A DNA stretch of 64,000 nucleotides from Aegilops tauschii subsp. strangulata (Eukaryota > Streptophyta > Magnoliopsida > Poales > Poaceae). This document shows positions 11,407-21,394 of the stretch, piece after piece. Location of the stretch: the NCBI RefSeq assembly GCF_002575655.3, contig NC_053036.3:644450736-644514735 (forward strand), in the 5' to 3' direction. Made by a program: the position numbers and the translations under genes. The notes under the pieces are model-generated. The model did no database searches. It saw only the letters and a program-made list of their open reading frames with translations, and was not told the origin of the DNA. The first letter of the stretch is position 1. Every line of letters starts with the position of its first letter.

Positions 11407-11793
11407 ATGAGGACATCTAGCTTCCTCCTCATCATCGTTGTTGCGTTCCTCTATGCCATTGGCTCACCCGCCACAGGCTGTGGGGAACGGATGGGTAACC
11501 AATTGTGGAACACAACAATAGAGAATGGATGGAAACCAATTGGAAACATCAATGACCAACACATCCAGGAGCTCGGACGTTGGGCGGTGTTGGAGTTCGG
11601 CAAGCACGTGAACTGCGTGCTCAAGTTCAACAAGGTGGTGAGTGGCAGGCAACAACTTGTTTCTGGAATGAACTACAAACTCATCATCGACGCATCAGAC
11701 ATTGGCGGGAAAGATGACAAGTACAAGGCAGATGTGTACGAGCAGGAGTGGACTCACAAACGCCAGCTCCTCTCATTCGCCAAGGTGAAATAG
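11407..11793 (+). CDS. Phytocystatin (secreted cysteine proteinase inhibitor)
   Basis: A single-exon frame of 128 residues. Residues 1-24 are a hydrophobic signal peptide ending near SPATGC, so the product should enter the secretory pathway. The cystatin hallmarks are the N-terminal Gly (G46), the phytocystatin LARFAV-type helix (LGRWAVLEFGKHVN, 56-69) and the reactive-site QxVxG as QLVSG (83-87). The second hairpin Trp is at W115, where the usual Pro-Trp is Glu-Trp. Family members block papain-like proteases and act in seed development and defence against insects and pathogens. The length is normal for a small type I phytocystatin. A TATA-like box lies about 103 bp upstream. Copy A has a nonsense codon at position 43, so this is the only intact copy in the window. 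Confidence 0.9.
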   Translation: MRTSSFLLIIVVAFLYAIGSPATGCGERMGNQLWNTTIENGWKPIGNINDQHIQELGRWAVLEFGKHVNCVLKFNKVVSGRQQLVSGMNYKLIIDASDIGGKDDKYKADVYEQEWTHKRQLLSFAKVK

Positions 11794-12122
11794 GCGGGTA
11801 GCAATAACTTCGGTAGTAATAATTGTGATGTTGCAGATTTGTTAACTATTTTTTATCGACTAATAATTTATCCTGTTGTGTTGCCATGCTTGTAACATAT
11901 CAAATAGCATACATCTACAACTTGACAATGATAAGAGCAGAAAATGGAACAACTAAATATAACTTGCAATTGCAGAGATCTATAACTGCAATACAATGCA
12001 ATACCAAAGAGTCATGAAATAAAAACACGGTATTAGTACTAGATCGATCATTCTGCTATAAGCAGTGGGATGGTTTCCAGGACACCATTCAACTTTTCCA
12101 AGGATAAGTACATCTCTATGAC

Positions 12123-13571
12123 ATGGAAATGAAGAAAAAAAATAATACATCTATCAATCTATATACATCTAGTATAAGTTAATTCCGCCCAATGATACCT
12201 CCAATCTCCAACCACCGTCACGGTACTGGCGAAATTTAGAGGTGATGATGTGGAGTGGACTTAATGTGATGGTGACGGAGGAGAGTAATTAGAGGTTACC
12301 AGTTAGTGTTTAGGCTTAGTGTTAGAGGGCTTTGTGTTATGCTGGGTGACACTAGGGTTGGGTGCATTAGAGGGATGACTTTCTCGGATGGTAGTAGTCA
12401 CTAGCCTCAAGAAAGAAATGTTCGGTGGCTGTAGGAGAAAAATACATATGTGCCATTGGAAATCAGGCTATGGATCTTAATCGACCATGTTATTATAAAT
12501 TTCTTAGCGAGCAATGAGTATGTAGTTAGTTAATATGCAAAACCATATAATTTAGAAGTACGGACCTCGGTCGAGAAGGAGAGCCACTTTTGCGTCAACA
12601 AGTACATGGGTGAGTAAAGATCCAACTATTCAATTTCTGCTTAAGAAATGAGAAAACAAACGTCGTACACGGGAAAATCCATAGCCTTCCCCTTGAACAA
12701 AGAGGAGAACATACCATAAAAATCTTCTCCTATGGCGTGGTTGTCGTCGTCTTCCCCGGATAAGCCCGCATGGGGTGAGCTCAGGGCTAGAGAGGTTGGA
12801 CATTGCGGCGTAGGAACATGTGCGCCACCTCAACTAGGGTAATCCTGCGGTCCCGGAGGAAGGACAACCTCTTCATAATCCTGCCCAACTCCTTGGAATC
12901 TGACCAGATAGCATTCTACTAATAATTAGGAAATAGGGGGAGTTCTGTGGTTGGAAGAAAGCATATCTCATTGTAAAGATGATCAGTAGAAATATCTCTG
13001 TATGTGTAGCATTTTAGAGAAACACTTCCGAGTGTGGTGATGTTTTTGACCAAGGATACAATAAATTAGTAGCAATATCCATGTAGGTTTAACATTTTTT
13101 AGAGAAACTCCCCCGACCATGGCACTGTTTTTGACCAACGAGATAGGAGATCGTTAGCAATATCCATGTAGGTGTAGCATTTTTATAGAAACACTCCAAA
13201 CCATGGCGATGTTTTTGAGAAACAAGATGAGAGCCACTAGCACGTGCGTCGCTAGTGCGTGCGATCGCGCATGCAGGTTACGAGCCAGCCAACGTAGTTC
13301 ATGTGTAGACGTGCTTCTAGGAACTACTTTATAGTGACAACATTGTGTAGTAGTACTAGTGTAGGGATAGAACTGTGTAGAACTACTATGTACATAGGGG
13401 GAGGACTGAGTAGGAGTTATTATGTGCATATATGCATACGGTAGCTTATAATGTGAGGTCGTTGTCTGGAAGCAGGCTCGACTAAAATGAGCAACTGACC
13501 CAAAATAGTCTTTCAGTCCACTGACTTGTAGTCGCTTCCTCATTTCTGCACAACATTGTTATGTTTGGCAA
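12123..13571. other. Intergenic region, no gene recognised
   Basis: No convincing coding frame was found. From about 12985 to 13235 there are three degenerate units of about 77 bp, each with a phrase like GCAATATCCATGTAGG, then AGAGAAAC and CCATGGCGATGTTTTTGA. The stretch 12123-12980 shows nothing recognisable. The last five bases, GGCAA (13567-13571), are the presumed left target-site duplication of element E1. Confidence 0.5.
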
Positions 13572-15156
13572 TGATACGTCTCCAACGTATCTATAATCTC
13601 TGATTGTTCCATGCTATTATATTATCTGTTTTGGATGTTTTGTATACATTAATATGCTATTTTATATTATTTTCGGGCCTAACCTATTAACCTAGGGCCC
13701 AGTGCCAAGTTCTGTTTTTTCCTTATTTTTGAGTTTAACAGAAAAAGAATATCAAACGGAGTCCAAACGGAATGAAACTTTACGATGATTTTTCTTGGAC
13801 CAGAAGGCACCCAGGGGACTTGGAGTGCAAGTCAGAAGAGCCACGAGGCGGATGCAAGGGTGGAGGGCGCACCCTAGGGCAGTGGGCATGCCCCCTACCT
13901 TGTGGGCCCCTCGTGACTTCACCGACCTACTTCTTTGTCCTATAAATTCACAAATATTCCGAAACCCTCAGAAGCATCCACGAAAACACTTTTCCACCGC
14001 CGCAACCTTCTGTTCCCGTGAGATCCCATCTTGGGGCCTTTTTTGGCATCCTGCCGGAGGGGGGTTCGATCACGAAGGGCATCTACATCAACTCTATTGT
14101 CCTTCCGGTGAAGCATGACTAGTTTACCACAGACCTACAGGTCCATAGCTAGTAACTGGATGGCTTCTTCTCTCTCTTTGATTCTCAATACCATGTTCTC
14201 CTCGATGTTCTTGGAGATCTATCCAATGTAATCTTCTTTTGCAGTGTGTTTGTCGAGATCCGATGACTTATGGATCTATGATCAACTTATCTATGAATAT
14301 TATTTGAATCTTCTCTGAATTCTTATATGCATGATTAGATATCCTTGTAGTTCTCTTCAAATTATCAGTTTGGTTTGGCCAACTAGATTGGTTTTTCTTG
14401 CAATGGGATAAGTGCTTGGCTTTGGGTTCAATCTTGCGGTGTCCTCACCTAGTGACAAAGTAGGGGTAGCGAGGCACGTATTTTATTGTTGCCATCGAGG
14501 ATAAAAAAGATGGGATTTACATCATATTGCTTGAGTTTATTCCGCTACATCATGTCATCTTACTTAATGCGTTACTCTGTTCTTTATGAAGTTAATACTC
14601 TAGATGCAGGCAGGAGTCGGTGGATGTGCGGAGTAATAGTAGTAGATGCAGGCAGGAGTCGGTCTACTTGATATGGACGTGATGCCTATATCACATAATC
14701 ATTGCCTTGGATATTGTCATAACATTGAGCTTTTCTATCAACTGCTCGACAGTAATTTGTTCACCCACCGTATTATTTACCTTCATGAGAGAAGCCTCTA
14801 GTGAAACCTATGGCCCCTGGGTCTATTTCCATCATATTAGTTTCCGATCTACTATTTTGCAATCTTTTACTTTCAGATCTATAAATGAAAAACCCAAAAA
14901 TATTTTATATTTTGTTTAGGTTTATTTATCTATGTCTATCAGATCTCACTTTTGCAAGTGACCGTGAAGGGATTGACAACCCCTTTATCGCGTTGGGTGC
15001 AAGTTTTTGATTGTTCGTGCAGGTATTGGTGATTTGCGCGTTCTTCTCCTACTGGATTGATACCTTGGTTATTAACTGAGGAAATAATTATCTCTACTTT
15101 GCTGCATCACCCTTTCCTCTTCAAGGAAAAAAACAATGGAAGATCAAGAAGTAGCA
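13572..15156 (+). repeat. 5' LTR of E1
   Basis: 1585 bp, beginning TGATACGTCTCCAACGTATC and ending AAGAAGTAGCA. The size agrees with the 1583-bp 5' LTR of E2, which fixes both boundaries. It contains the transcript leader region and the CCCATCTTGGGGCC-type segment shared with E2. Confidence 0.85.
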
Positions 15157-15167
15157 GGAAGAATTTC

Positions 15168-15185
15168 TGGCGCCGTTGCCGGGGA
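15168..15185 (+). promoter_or_regulatory. Primer-binding site of E1 (tRNA-Asp type)
   Basis: TGGCGCCGTTGCCGGGGA, 11 bp after the LTR, is complementary to the 3' end of plant tRNA-Asp (TCCCCGGCAACGGCGCCA, from knowledge). This primer is used by Athila-type Gypsy elements. Confidence 0.8.
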
Positions 15186-15410
15186 GATCTACGCCAAGTC
15201 AAGATCTACATCAAGCCTACCAAGTACCAATAAGAAACTCTCATCTCTTGCATTACATTATTCGCCATTCGCCTCTCGTTTTCCTCTCCCCTAGTTCAAA
15301 AACATTTTCAGAAAAACAGAAAAAGATTTGCCTTTTTATTCGCCCTTCTTCCGTTTGTCTTTTTCGTTTATTTTCGGTTCATTCGTTTGCTAGAAAGATT
15401 TGTTGCCATC

Positions 15411-16190
15411 ATGTCTGAATCTGGGGAGGTTATTGTTGAAAAAGATCGTAGTAATAATGAGGAAAACCTGGATAATTTTGCTAATATTGATCCTCATGAA
15501 GAATCTACTATCTTGCACACTAAAAAGCTTCGCATAGGTAGCAGCAATATTATTGGAAAAGGGGTTATTCAAGATTTATTTACTTGTGCCAGTGCGCTAT
15601 CCATGTTAGGTGGATCTATTCTCCATAAAACTAATAGTCTCATGGACGCTATAACTTTGCTTGTAATTGAACTTGAAAGACAATTTGTTCAAATGCATCC
15701 GTGCATACAAAGGATTTTTCTAGAGTTTTCTAATATCGAGCATTCTTCTGTTAAACGCGCCGCTACCATATTTCTAGCTCATGAGTTTATATTCATTATG
15801 AAGGAAGCTATTGAAATTTTTGCGCATTATAAAATAGATGGTAGTCGTCCTCCCATAGAGGGGATTCTCTTTAATCAAGAAGAAATAATGCGTTTACGAT
15901 CTCTTGATCATGTTGCTTATAACGAAAATTTAAGAAAAAGGGTCCCTACCGATGTTTTAGTTGAGAGAATTTCTGAAATTAATGATAATTTTGCTATACG
16001 AAACAACGGATTAGGTTTCTCTCTAGAAAATAAGTACATGAATTTTTGCCAAAAGAACGCTTACAATGATGAGTTGACCATACAATACGAGGGGCCGAAG
16101 GAGGAGCCAATTCCTCCAGAACTTGATCTTAGGGATCCTTACCCTATTAAATTTAGCCCTTTTGATTACTTTTGCTTACCACAAACATAG
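15411..16190 (+). CDS. ORF of unknown function in retrotransposon E1
   Basis: An open frame of 259 codons from the ATG at 15411 (an in-frame ATG 24 bp upstream is also possible). It starts MSESGEVIVEKD and is acidic in its first 50 residues. A mid-part of helical character (residues 60-150) contains ALSMLGGSILHKTNSLMDA, and the C-terminus is proline-rich, ending FDYFCLPQT. It has no zinc knuckle, no gag helix pattern like that of E2 or E3, and no DTG/DLGA protease motif. It occupies the place where E2 has gag. It may be an accessory or captured protein; I do not recognise the family. The frame is intact, which suggests either youth or use. Confidence 0.55.
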   Translation: MSESGEVIVEKDRSNNEENLDNFANIDPHEESTILHTKKLRIGSSNIIGKGVIQDLFTCASALSMLGGSILHKTNSLMDAITLLVIELERQFVQMHPCIQRIFLEFSNIEHSSVKRAATIFLAHEFIFIMKEAIEIFAHYKIDGSRPPIEGILFNQEEIMRLRSLDHVAYNENLRKRVPTDVLVERISEINDNFAIRNNGLGFSLENKYMNFCQKNAYNDELTIQYEGPKEEPIPPELDLRDPYPIKFSPFDYFCLPQT

Positions 16191-17763
16191 CTTGCTGCTG
16201 AACCAAGGGAGTATGAGATGAGCATATGTGATATGCCTTATTATTGTTATTATGGCAATATCTAGATCTATGTTTTTGCCTAGCTAAGGGCGTTAAACAA
16301 TAGGGCTTGTTGGGAGGCAACCCAATTTTATTTTTGTTCTTGCTTTCTTTGGTTCTGTTTTTCAATAAATTTTTCATCTAACCTCTAGTTAGATTTGTTT
16401 TTGAGTTTTAATTTAGTGTTTGTGCCAAGTAAGAATTTTGGGATGATTTGAAAGATAGTAGATTGGTTTTGCTGAAAAACAGAAACTTTTGTGTCCAGTA
16501 TCAGAATTGTTTCTGGTTAGCGGAGCGCGATAAATTCTTGAATTTTATACACGTTTCTGATCTACAAATTTCCCACGTTGTCCTAATTTTCACTATTTTT
16601 AGAGATGCAGAAGTTTTACATCAATTCACATCTTTACAGACTGTTCTGTTTTTGACAGATTCTGTTTTCTTTGTGTCGTTTGCTTATTTTGATGCATCTA
16701 TGGCTAGTATCGGGGGGGTATGAACCATGGAAAAGTTGGAATACAGTAGATATTACACGAATATAAAATAAGAATGAGTTCACAACAGTACCTACATGCA
16801 AGAATTGGATTTTGTTTTACTAACGGATCTAATGAGTTTTCTGTTGAGTTTGATGTTGTGAAGTTTTCAAGTTTTGATTAAAGATTTGATGGACTATGGA
16901 ATAAGGAGTGGCAAGAGCCTAAGCTTGGGGATGCCCAAGGCACCCCAAGGTAATATTCATGGACAACCAAGAGCCTAAGCTTGGGGATGCCCTGGATGGC
17001 ATCCCCTCTTTCGTCTTCATCTATCGGTAACTTTACTTGAGGCTATATTTTTATTTGCCACATGATATGTATTTTTCTTGGAGCGTCTTGTATGATATGA
17101 GTCTTTGCTTTTTAGTTTGCCACAATCATCCTTGCTGTACACACCTTTTGAGAGGGACACACATGAATCATGATTTATTAGAATACTCTATGTGCTTTAC
17201 TTATATCTTTTGAGCTAGGCAATTTTGGTCTAGTGCTTCACTTATATCTTTTTAGAGCACAACGGTGGCTTTATTTTATAGAAATCATTTAACTCTCTTG
17301 CTTCACTTATATTATTTTGAGAGTCTCTAAACAACATGGTAATTTGGATAGGTTATGAATTTAGTCCTAATATGATGGGCATCCAAGGGAGATACAATAA
17401 AAACTTTAATATATAGAGCATTGAATACTATGAGAAGTTTGATTCCTTATGATTGTTTTGAGATATGAAGATGGTGATATTAGAGTCATGTTAGTGAGTA
17501 ATTGTGGATTGGTAGAAATACTTGTGTTAAAGTTTGTGATTCCCGTAGCATGCACGTATGGTGAACCGTTATGTGATGAAGTCGGAGCATGATTTATTTA
17601 TTGATTGTCATCCTTTCTGTGGAGGTCGGGATTGCGCGATGGTTAACTCCTACCAACCCTTCCCCTAGGAGCATGCGTCTAATAATTTGTTTCGATAGCT
17701 AATAATTTTTTGCAATAAGTATGTGAGTTCTTTATGACTAATGTTGAGTCCATGGATTATACG

Positions 17764-17817
17764 CACTCTGACCCTTCCTCCATTGCTAGCCACTCTGACC
17801 CTTCCTCCATTGCTAGC
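17764..17817 (+). repeat. 27-bp tandem duplication in the E1 3' region
   Basis: The unit starting CACTCTGACCCTTCCTCC and ending GCTAGC occurs twice in a row. The corresponding part of E2 (about 22300-22480, reverse) has only a single, diverged version. Confidence 0.8.
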
Positions 17818-18910
17818 CACTCTAGTACCGTACCCACCATTTACCCTTCCTCAAAAAACCACCATACCTACCTATTATGGAATTTCCATAGCCATTCCGA
17901 GATATATTTCCATGCAACTTCCACCGTTCCGTCATTATGAGTTTTTACCTTGAGTTGTAAGTAAATAAAAGTGTGATGATCATCATTATTAGAGCATTGT
18001 CACATGTGAGGAAAGGATGATGGAAGCTATGATTCCCTCACAAGTTGGGATGAGTCTCCGGACTTTATGAAAAATGAAAGAGGCCAAAGAAGCCCAAATA
18101 AAATAAAAGAGGCCAAAGAAGCCAACCAAAAAAATTACTGAGAGAAAAGGGAGAAGGGACAATGTTACTATCCTTTTCCACACTTGTTCTTCAAAGTAGC
18201 ACCATGATCTTCATGATAGAGAGTCTCCTATGTTGTCACTTTCATATACTAGTGGGAATTTTTCATTATATAACTTGGCTTGTATATTCCAATGATGGGC
18301 TTCCTCAAATTGCCCTAGGTCTTCGTGAGCAAGTGAGTTGGATGGACACCCACTTAGTTTCTTTGTGAGCTTTCATAAACTTATAGCTCTAGTGTCCGTT
18401 GCATGGAAATCTCTACTCACTGACATTGATATCTATTGATGGGCATCTCCATAGCCCGTTGATACGCCTAGTTTATGTGAGACTACCTTCTTTTTTTCTT
18501 CTCCACAACCACCATATTCTACCACCTATATGCTATATCCATGGCTCACGCTCATGTATTGCATGAAAGTTGAAAAAGTTTGACAATACTAAAGTGTGAA
18601 ATAATTGCTTGACTAATACCGGGGTTGTGCATGATTTAATACTTTGTGTGATGAAGATGGAGCATAGCCAGACTATATGATTTTGTAGGGATAACTTTCT
18701 TTGGCCATGTTATTTTGAGAAGACATGATTGCTTTATTAGTATGCTTGACGTATTATTGTTTTTATGTCAACGTTAAACTTTTCTTTTGAATCTTGTGGA
18801 TATGAACATTCATGCCACAATAAAGAAAATTACATGGATAAATATGTTAGGTAGCATTCCACATCAAAAATTCTGTTTTTATCAGTTACCTACTCGAGGA
18901 CGAGCAGGAA

Positions 18911-18927
18911 TTAAGCTTGGGGATGCT
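18911..18927 (+). promoter_or_regulatory. Polypurine tract of E1
   Basis: TTAAGCTTGGGGATGCT directly before the TGATACG start of the 3' LTR. Two further copies of the core TAAGCTTGGGGATGC lie upstream at about 16920 and 16977. Confidence 0.75.
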
Positions 18928-18945
18928 TGATACGTCTCCAACGTA
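18928..18945 (+). repeat. First 18 bp of the E1 3' LTR
   Basis: TGATACGTCTCCAACGTA matches the start of the 5' LTR at 13572 and is then cut off by CACTACAAAAAAAAG at 18946. Confidence 0.85.
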
Positions 18946-19439
18946 CACTACAAAAAAAAGACACTTCCGTGATGATACGTGTTCGTCACAGTAGGTCACG
19001 TTTTCTGTCATGCATGTACATCCATGACAAATTTATGACACAATCAAGATAGTCATACCTGTGCTGTCGTAGAAGTGTTCCATGACATTACCAAAATTAT
19101 CATCACGGAAGTGTCCACTTCCATGACGATAAATCGCGCGTCACAGAAGTGCTTTCGTCAAGGGTGACCGACACGTGGCATCCATCGTAACGGAACGCCG
19201 TTACGCTATCGGGTCCGGTTTTGGATCCGATAACCCCTTAACAGCCCCGACCAATGGGGATTTTCCATGTGTAAAATCATCATTGGTTGGAGGAAACACG
19301 TGTCGGCTCACCATTGGGACAGATGTCATCCACTCAGTGTACCCAAAGCGGCTATGATACGTTGACACGTGGCATGGCCCAACAGAGGCCCGTTCCTGTG
19401 AAAAGGCCGGCCCGTTTGACTTGGTCAAAAGGTGGCGGG

Positions 19440-20118
19440 CCGGCCCACGGCAAGCCTGTTAACGGCATGTTCGCATATAGCCCATTTACAGCCCGCTAAC
19501 CTAGGGCCCGTTTACGGCCTATCCGAATTAGGCCCAGTAGCGTCATCTGGGCCATCCAATATAATTCCAGCCCGTTTTAACTTCCGGCCCATGTATGGCC
19601 CATGACGTCTTTTGGCCCATCTGAGGCCCTTAGTAACCCTCGGCCCGTTAACGGCCCGTGGTAAAATTGGCCCGTGATGAACAGTGTATCACTTTATACC
19701 CATTAACGGCCCATTATACCGTTGGGCCGTTTCCAGCCCATGTTATCTTTCGGCCTTCTCAGGGCCCATTTATTCTTGGGCTCACTTCCAGCATTCGTTT
19801 ACTTACGGCCCATTACAGGCCTTTTCTGCTTGTGGGCCAAATTCAGTCCGTGCATACAGTCGGCCCGTTTGTGGCCCGTTAATCTGTTGGGCCATTTTCA
19901 TAGCATCATCAGATACGGCCGTTTAATGGCCCGTTATGGTCAGCCCATAAAATGTACGATTTCCACTCTAGCCCGTTTACGGCCCCTTATACGGCCCGTA
20001 CAAGGCCCATAGATGGGACGGCCCATAGAAGGCCCATTGACCCGACGGCCCACAGAAGGCCCATTGACCCGATGGCCCATAGAAGGCCCATGGAGCCGCT
20101 GGCCCATGGAAGGCCCAT
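19440..20118 (+). repeat. CACTA subterminal repeats, left block
   Basis: Dozens of short degenerate units centred on GGCCC, first as GGCCCGTTAACGGCC types, then as four regular units of about 26 bp of the form GGCCCATAGAAGGCCCATTG (20000-20118). The same series continues at 27954 beyond E2, which shows that E2 split it. Confidence 0.8.
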
Positions 20119-20123
20119 GGATC

Positions 20124-21394
20124 TGCTACCTCTTGAGCACTGCGTTGGTTTTCCCTTGAAGAGGAAAGGGTGATGCAGCAAAGTAGCGTAAGTATTTCCC
20201 TCGGTTTTTGAGAACCAAGGTATCAATCCAGTAGGAGGCTACGCGCGAGTCCTTCGCACCTACACAAAACAAATAAATCCTCGCAACCAACGAGATAAGG
20301 GGTTGTCAATCCCTACACGGTCACTTACGAGAGTGAGATCTGATAGATATGACAGGATAATATTTTTGGTATTTTTGTGATAAAGATGCAACGTAAAATA
20401 AAAGCAAATAAAAAGCGAAGGAAATAACTAAGTGTTGGAGGATTAATATGATGAAGATAGACCCGGGGGCCATAGGTTTCACTAGTGGCTTCTCTCGAGA
20501 GCATAAGTATTCTACGGTGGGTGAACAAATTACTATTGAGCAATTGACAGAATTGAGCATAGTTATGAGAATATCTAGGTATGATCATGTATATAGGCAT
20601 CACGTCCGAGACAAGTAGACCGACTCCTGCCTGCATCTACTACTATTACTCCACTCATCGACCGCTATCCAGCATGCATCTAGAGTATTAAGTTCATAAA
20701 AACAGAGTAATGCCTTAAGCAAGATGACATGATGTAGAGGGATAAATTCATGCAATATGATAAAAACCCCATCTTGTTATCCTCGATGGCAACAATACAA
20801 TACGTGCCTTGCTGCCCCTACTGTCACTGGGAAAGGACACCGCAAGATTGAACCCAAAGCTAAGCACTTCTCCCATTGCAAGAAAGATCAATCTAGTAGG
20901 CCAAACCAAACTGATAATTCGAAGAGACTTGCAAAGATAACCAATCATACATAAAAGAATTCAGAGAAGATTCAAATATTGTTCATAGATAAACTTGATC
21001 ATAAACCCACAATTCATCGGTCTCAACAAACACACCGCAAAAAGAAGATTACATCGAATAGATCTCCACGAGAGAGGGGGAGAACATTGTATTGAGATCC
21101 AAAAAGAGAGAAGAAGCCATCTAGCTAATAACTATGGACCTGAAGGTCTGAGGTAAACTACTCACACTTCATCGGAGGGGCTATGGTGATGATGTAGAAG
21201 CCCTCCGTGATCGATGCCCCCTCCGGCAGAGCTCCGGAACAGGCCCCAAGATGGGATCTCGTGGGTACAGAAGGTTGCGGCGGTGGAATTAGGTTTTTGG
21301 CTCCGTATCTGATCGTTTGGGGGTACGTAGGTATATATAGGAGGAAGGAGTACGTCGGTGGAGCAATAGGGGGCCCACGAGGGTGGAGGGCGCG
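20124..21394 (-). repeat. 3' LTR of E2, truncated
   Basis: Matches 26366-27635. At 21394 the LTR stops within GGAGGGCGCG and joins internal 3' sequence (TAAAATAACATGGCC), removing the LTR start and the polypurine tract. The outer end TGCTACC and target duplication are intact, so the loss followed insertion. Confidence 0.85.

Larger units (their letters stand above)
8091..12122 (+). repeat. Segmental duplication, copy C
   Basis: Direct repeat of 1813-6632, starting GATCAAACCGATCGGAACTC and ending TACATCTCTATGACA. It lacks copy A's 1888-2457 segment, the poly-G run and the plastid insertion. Both genes are open here. It begins directly after the 5' flank of the inverted pseudogene B. Confidence 0.9.
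13572..18945 (+). mobile_element. Non-autonomous Gypsy-type LTR retrotransposon E1, 3' LTR interrupted
   Basis: 5' LTR 13572-15156 (TGATACGTCTCC...AGTAGCA), primer-binding site at 15168, one ORF of unknown function (15411-16190), about 2.7 kb of non-coding 3' sequence, polypurine tract at 18911-18927, then only the first 18 bp of the 3' LTR before a CACTA terminus. No gag, protease, reverse transcriptase, RNase H or integrase was found. The LTR and the 3' non-coding part are clearly related to E2 (20124-27948), which lies in opposite orientation. The rest of the 3' LTR is not found anywhere to the right in this window. Confidence 0.85.
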
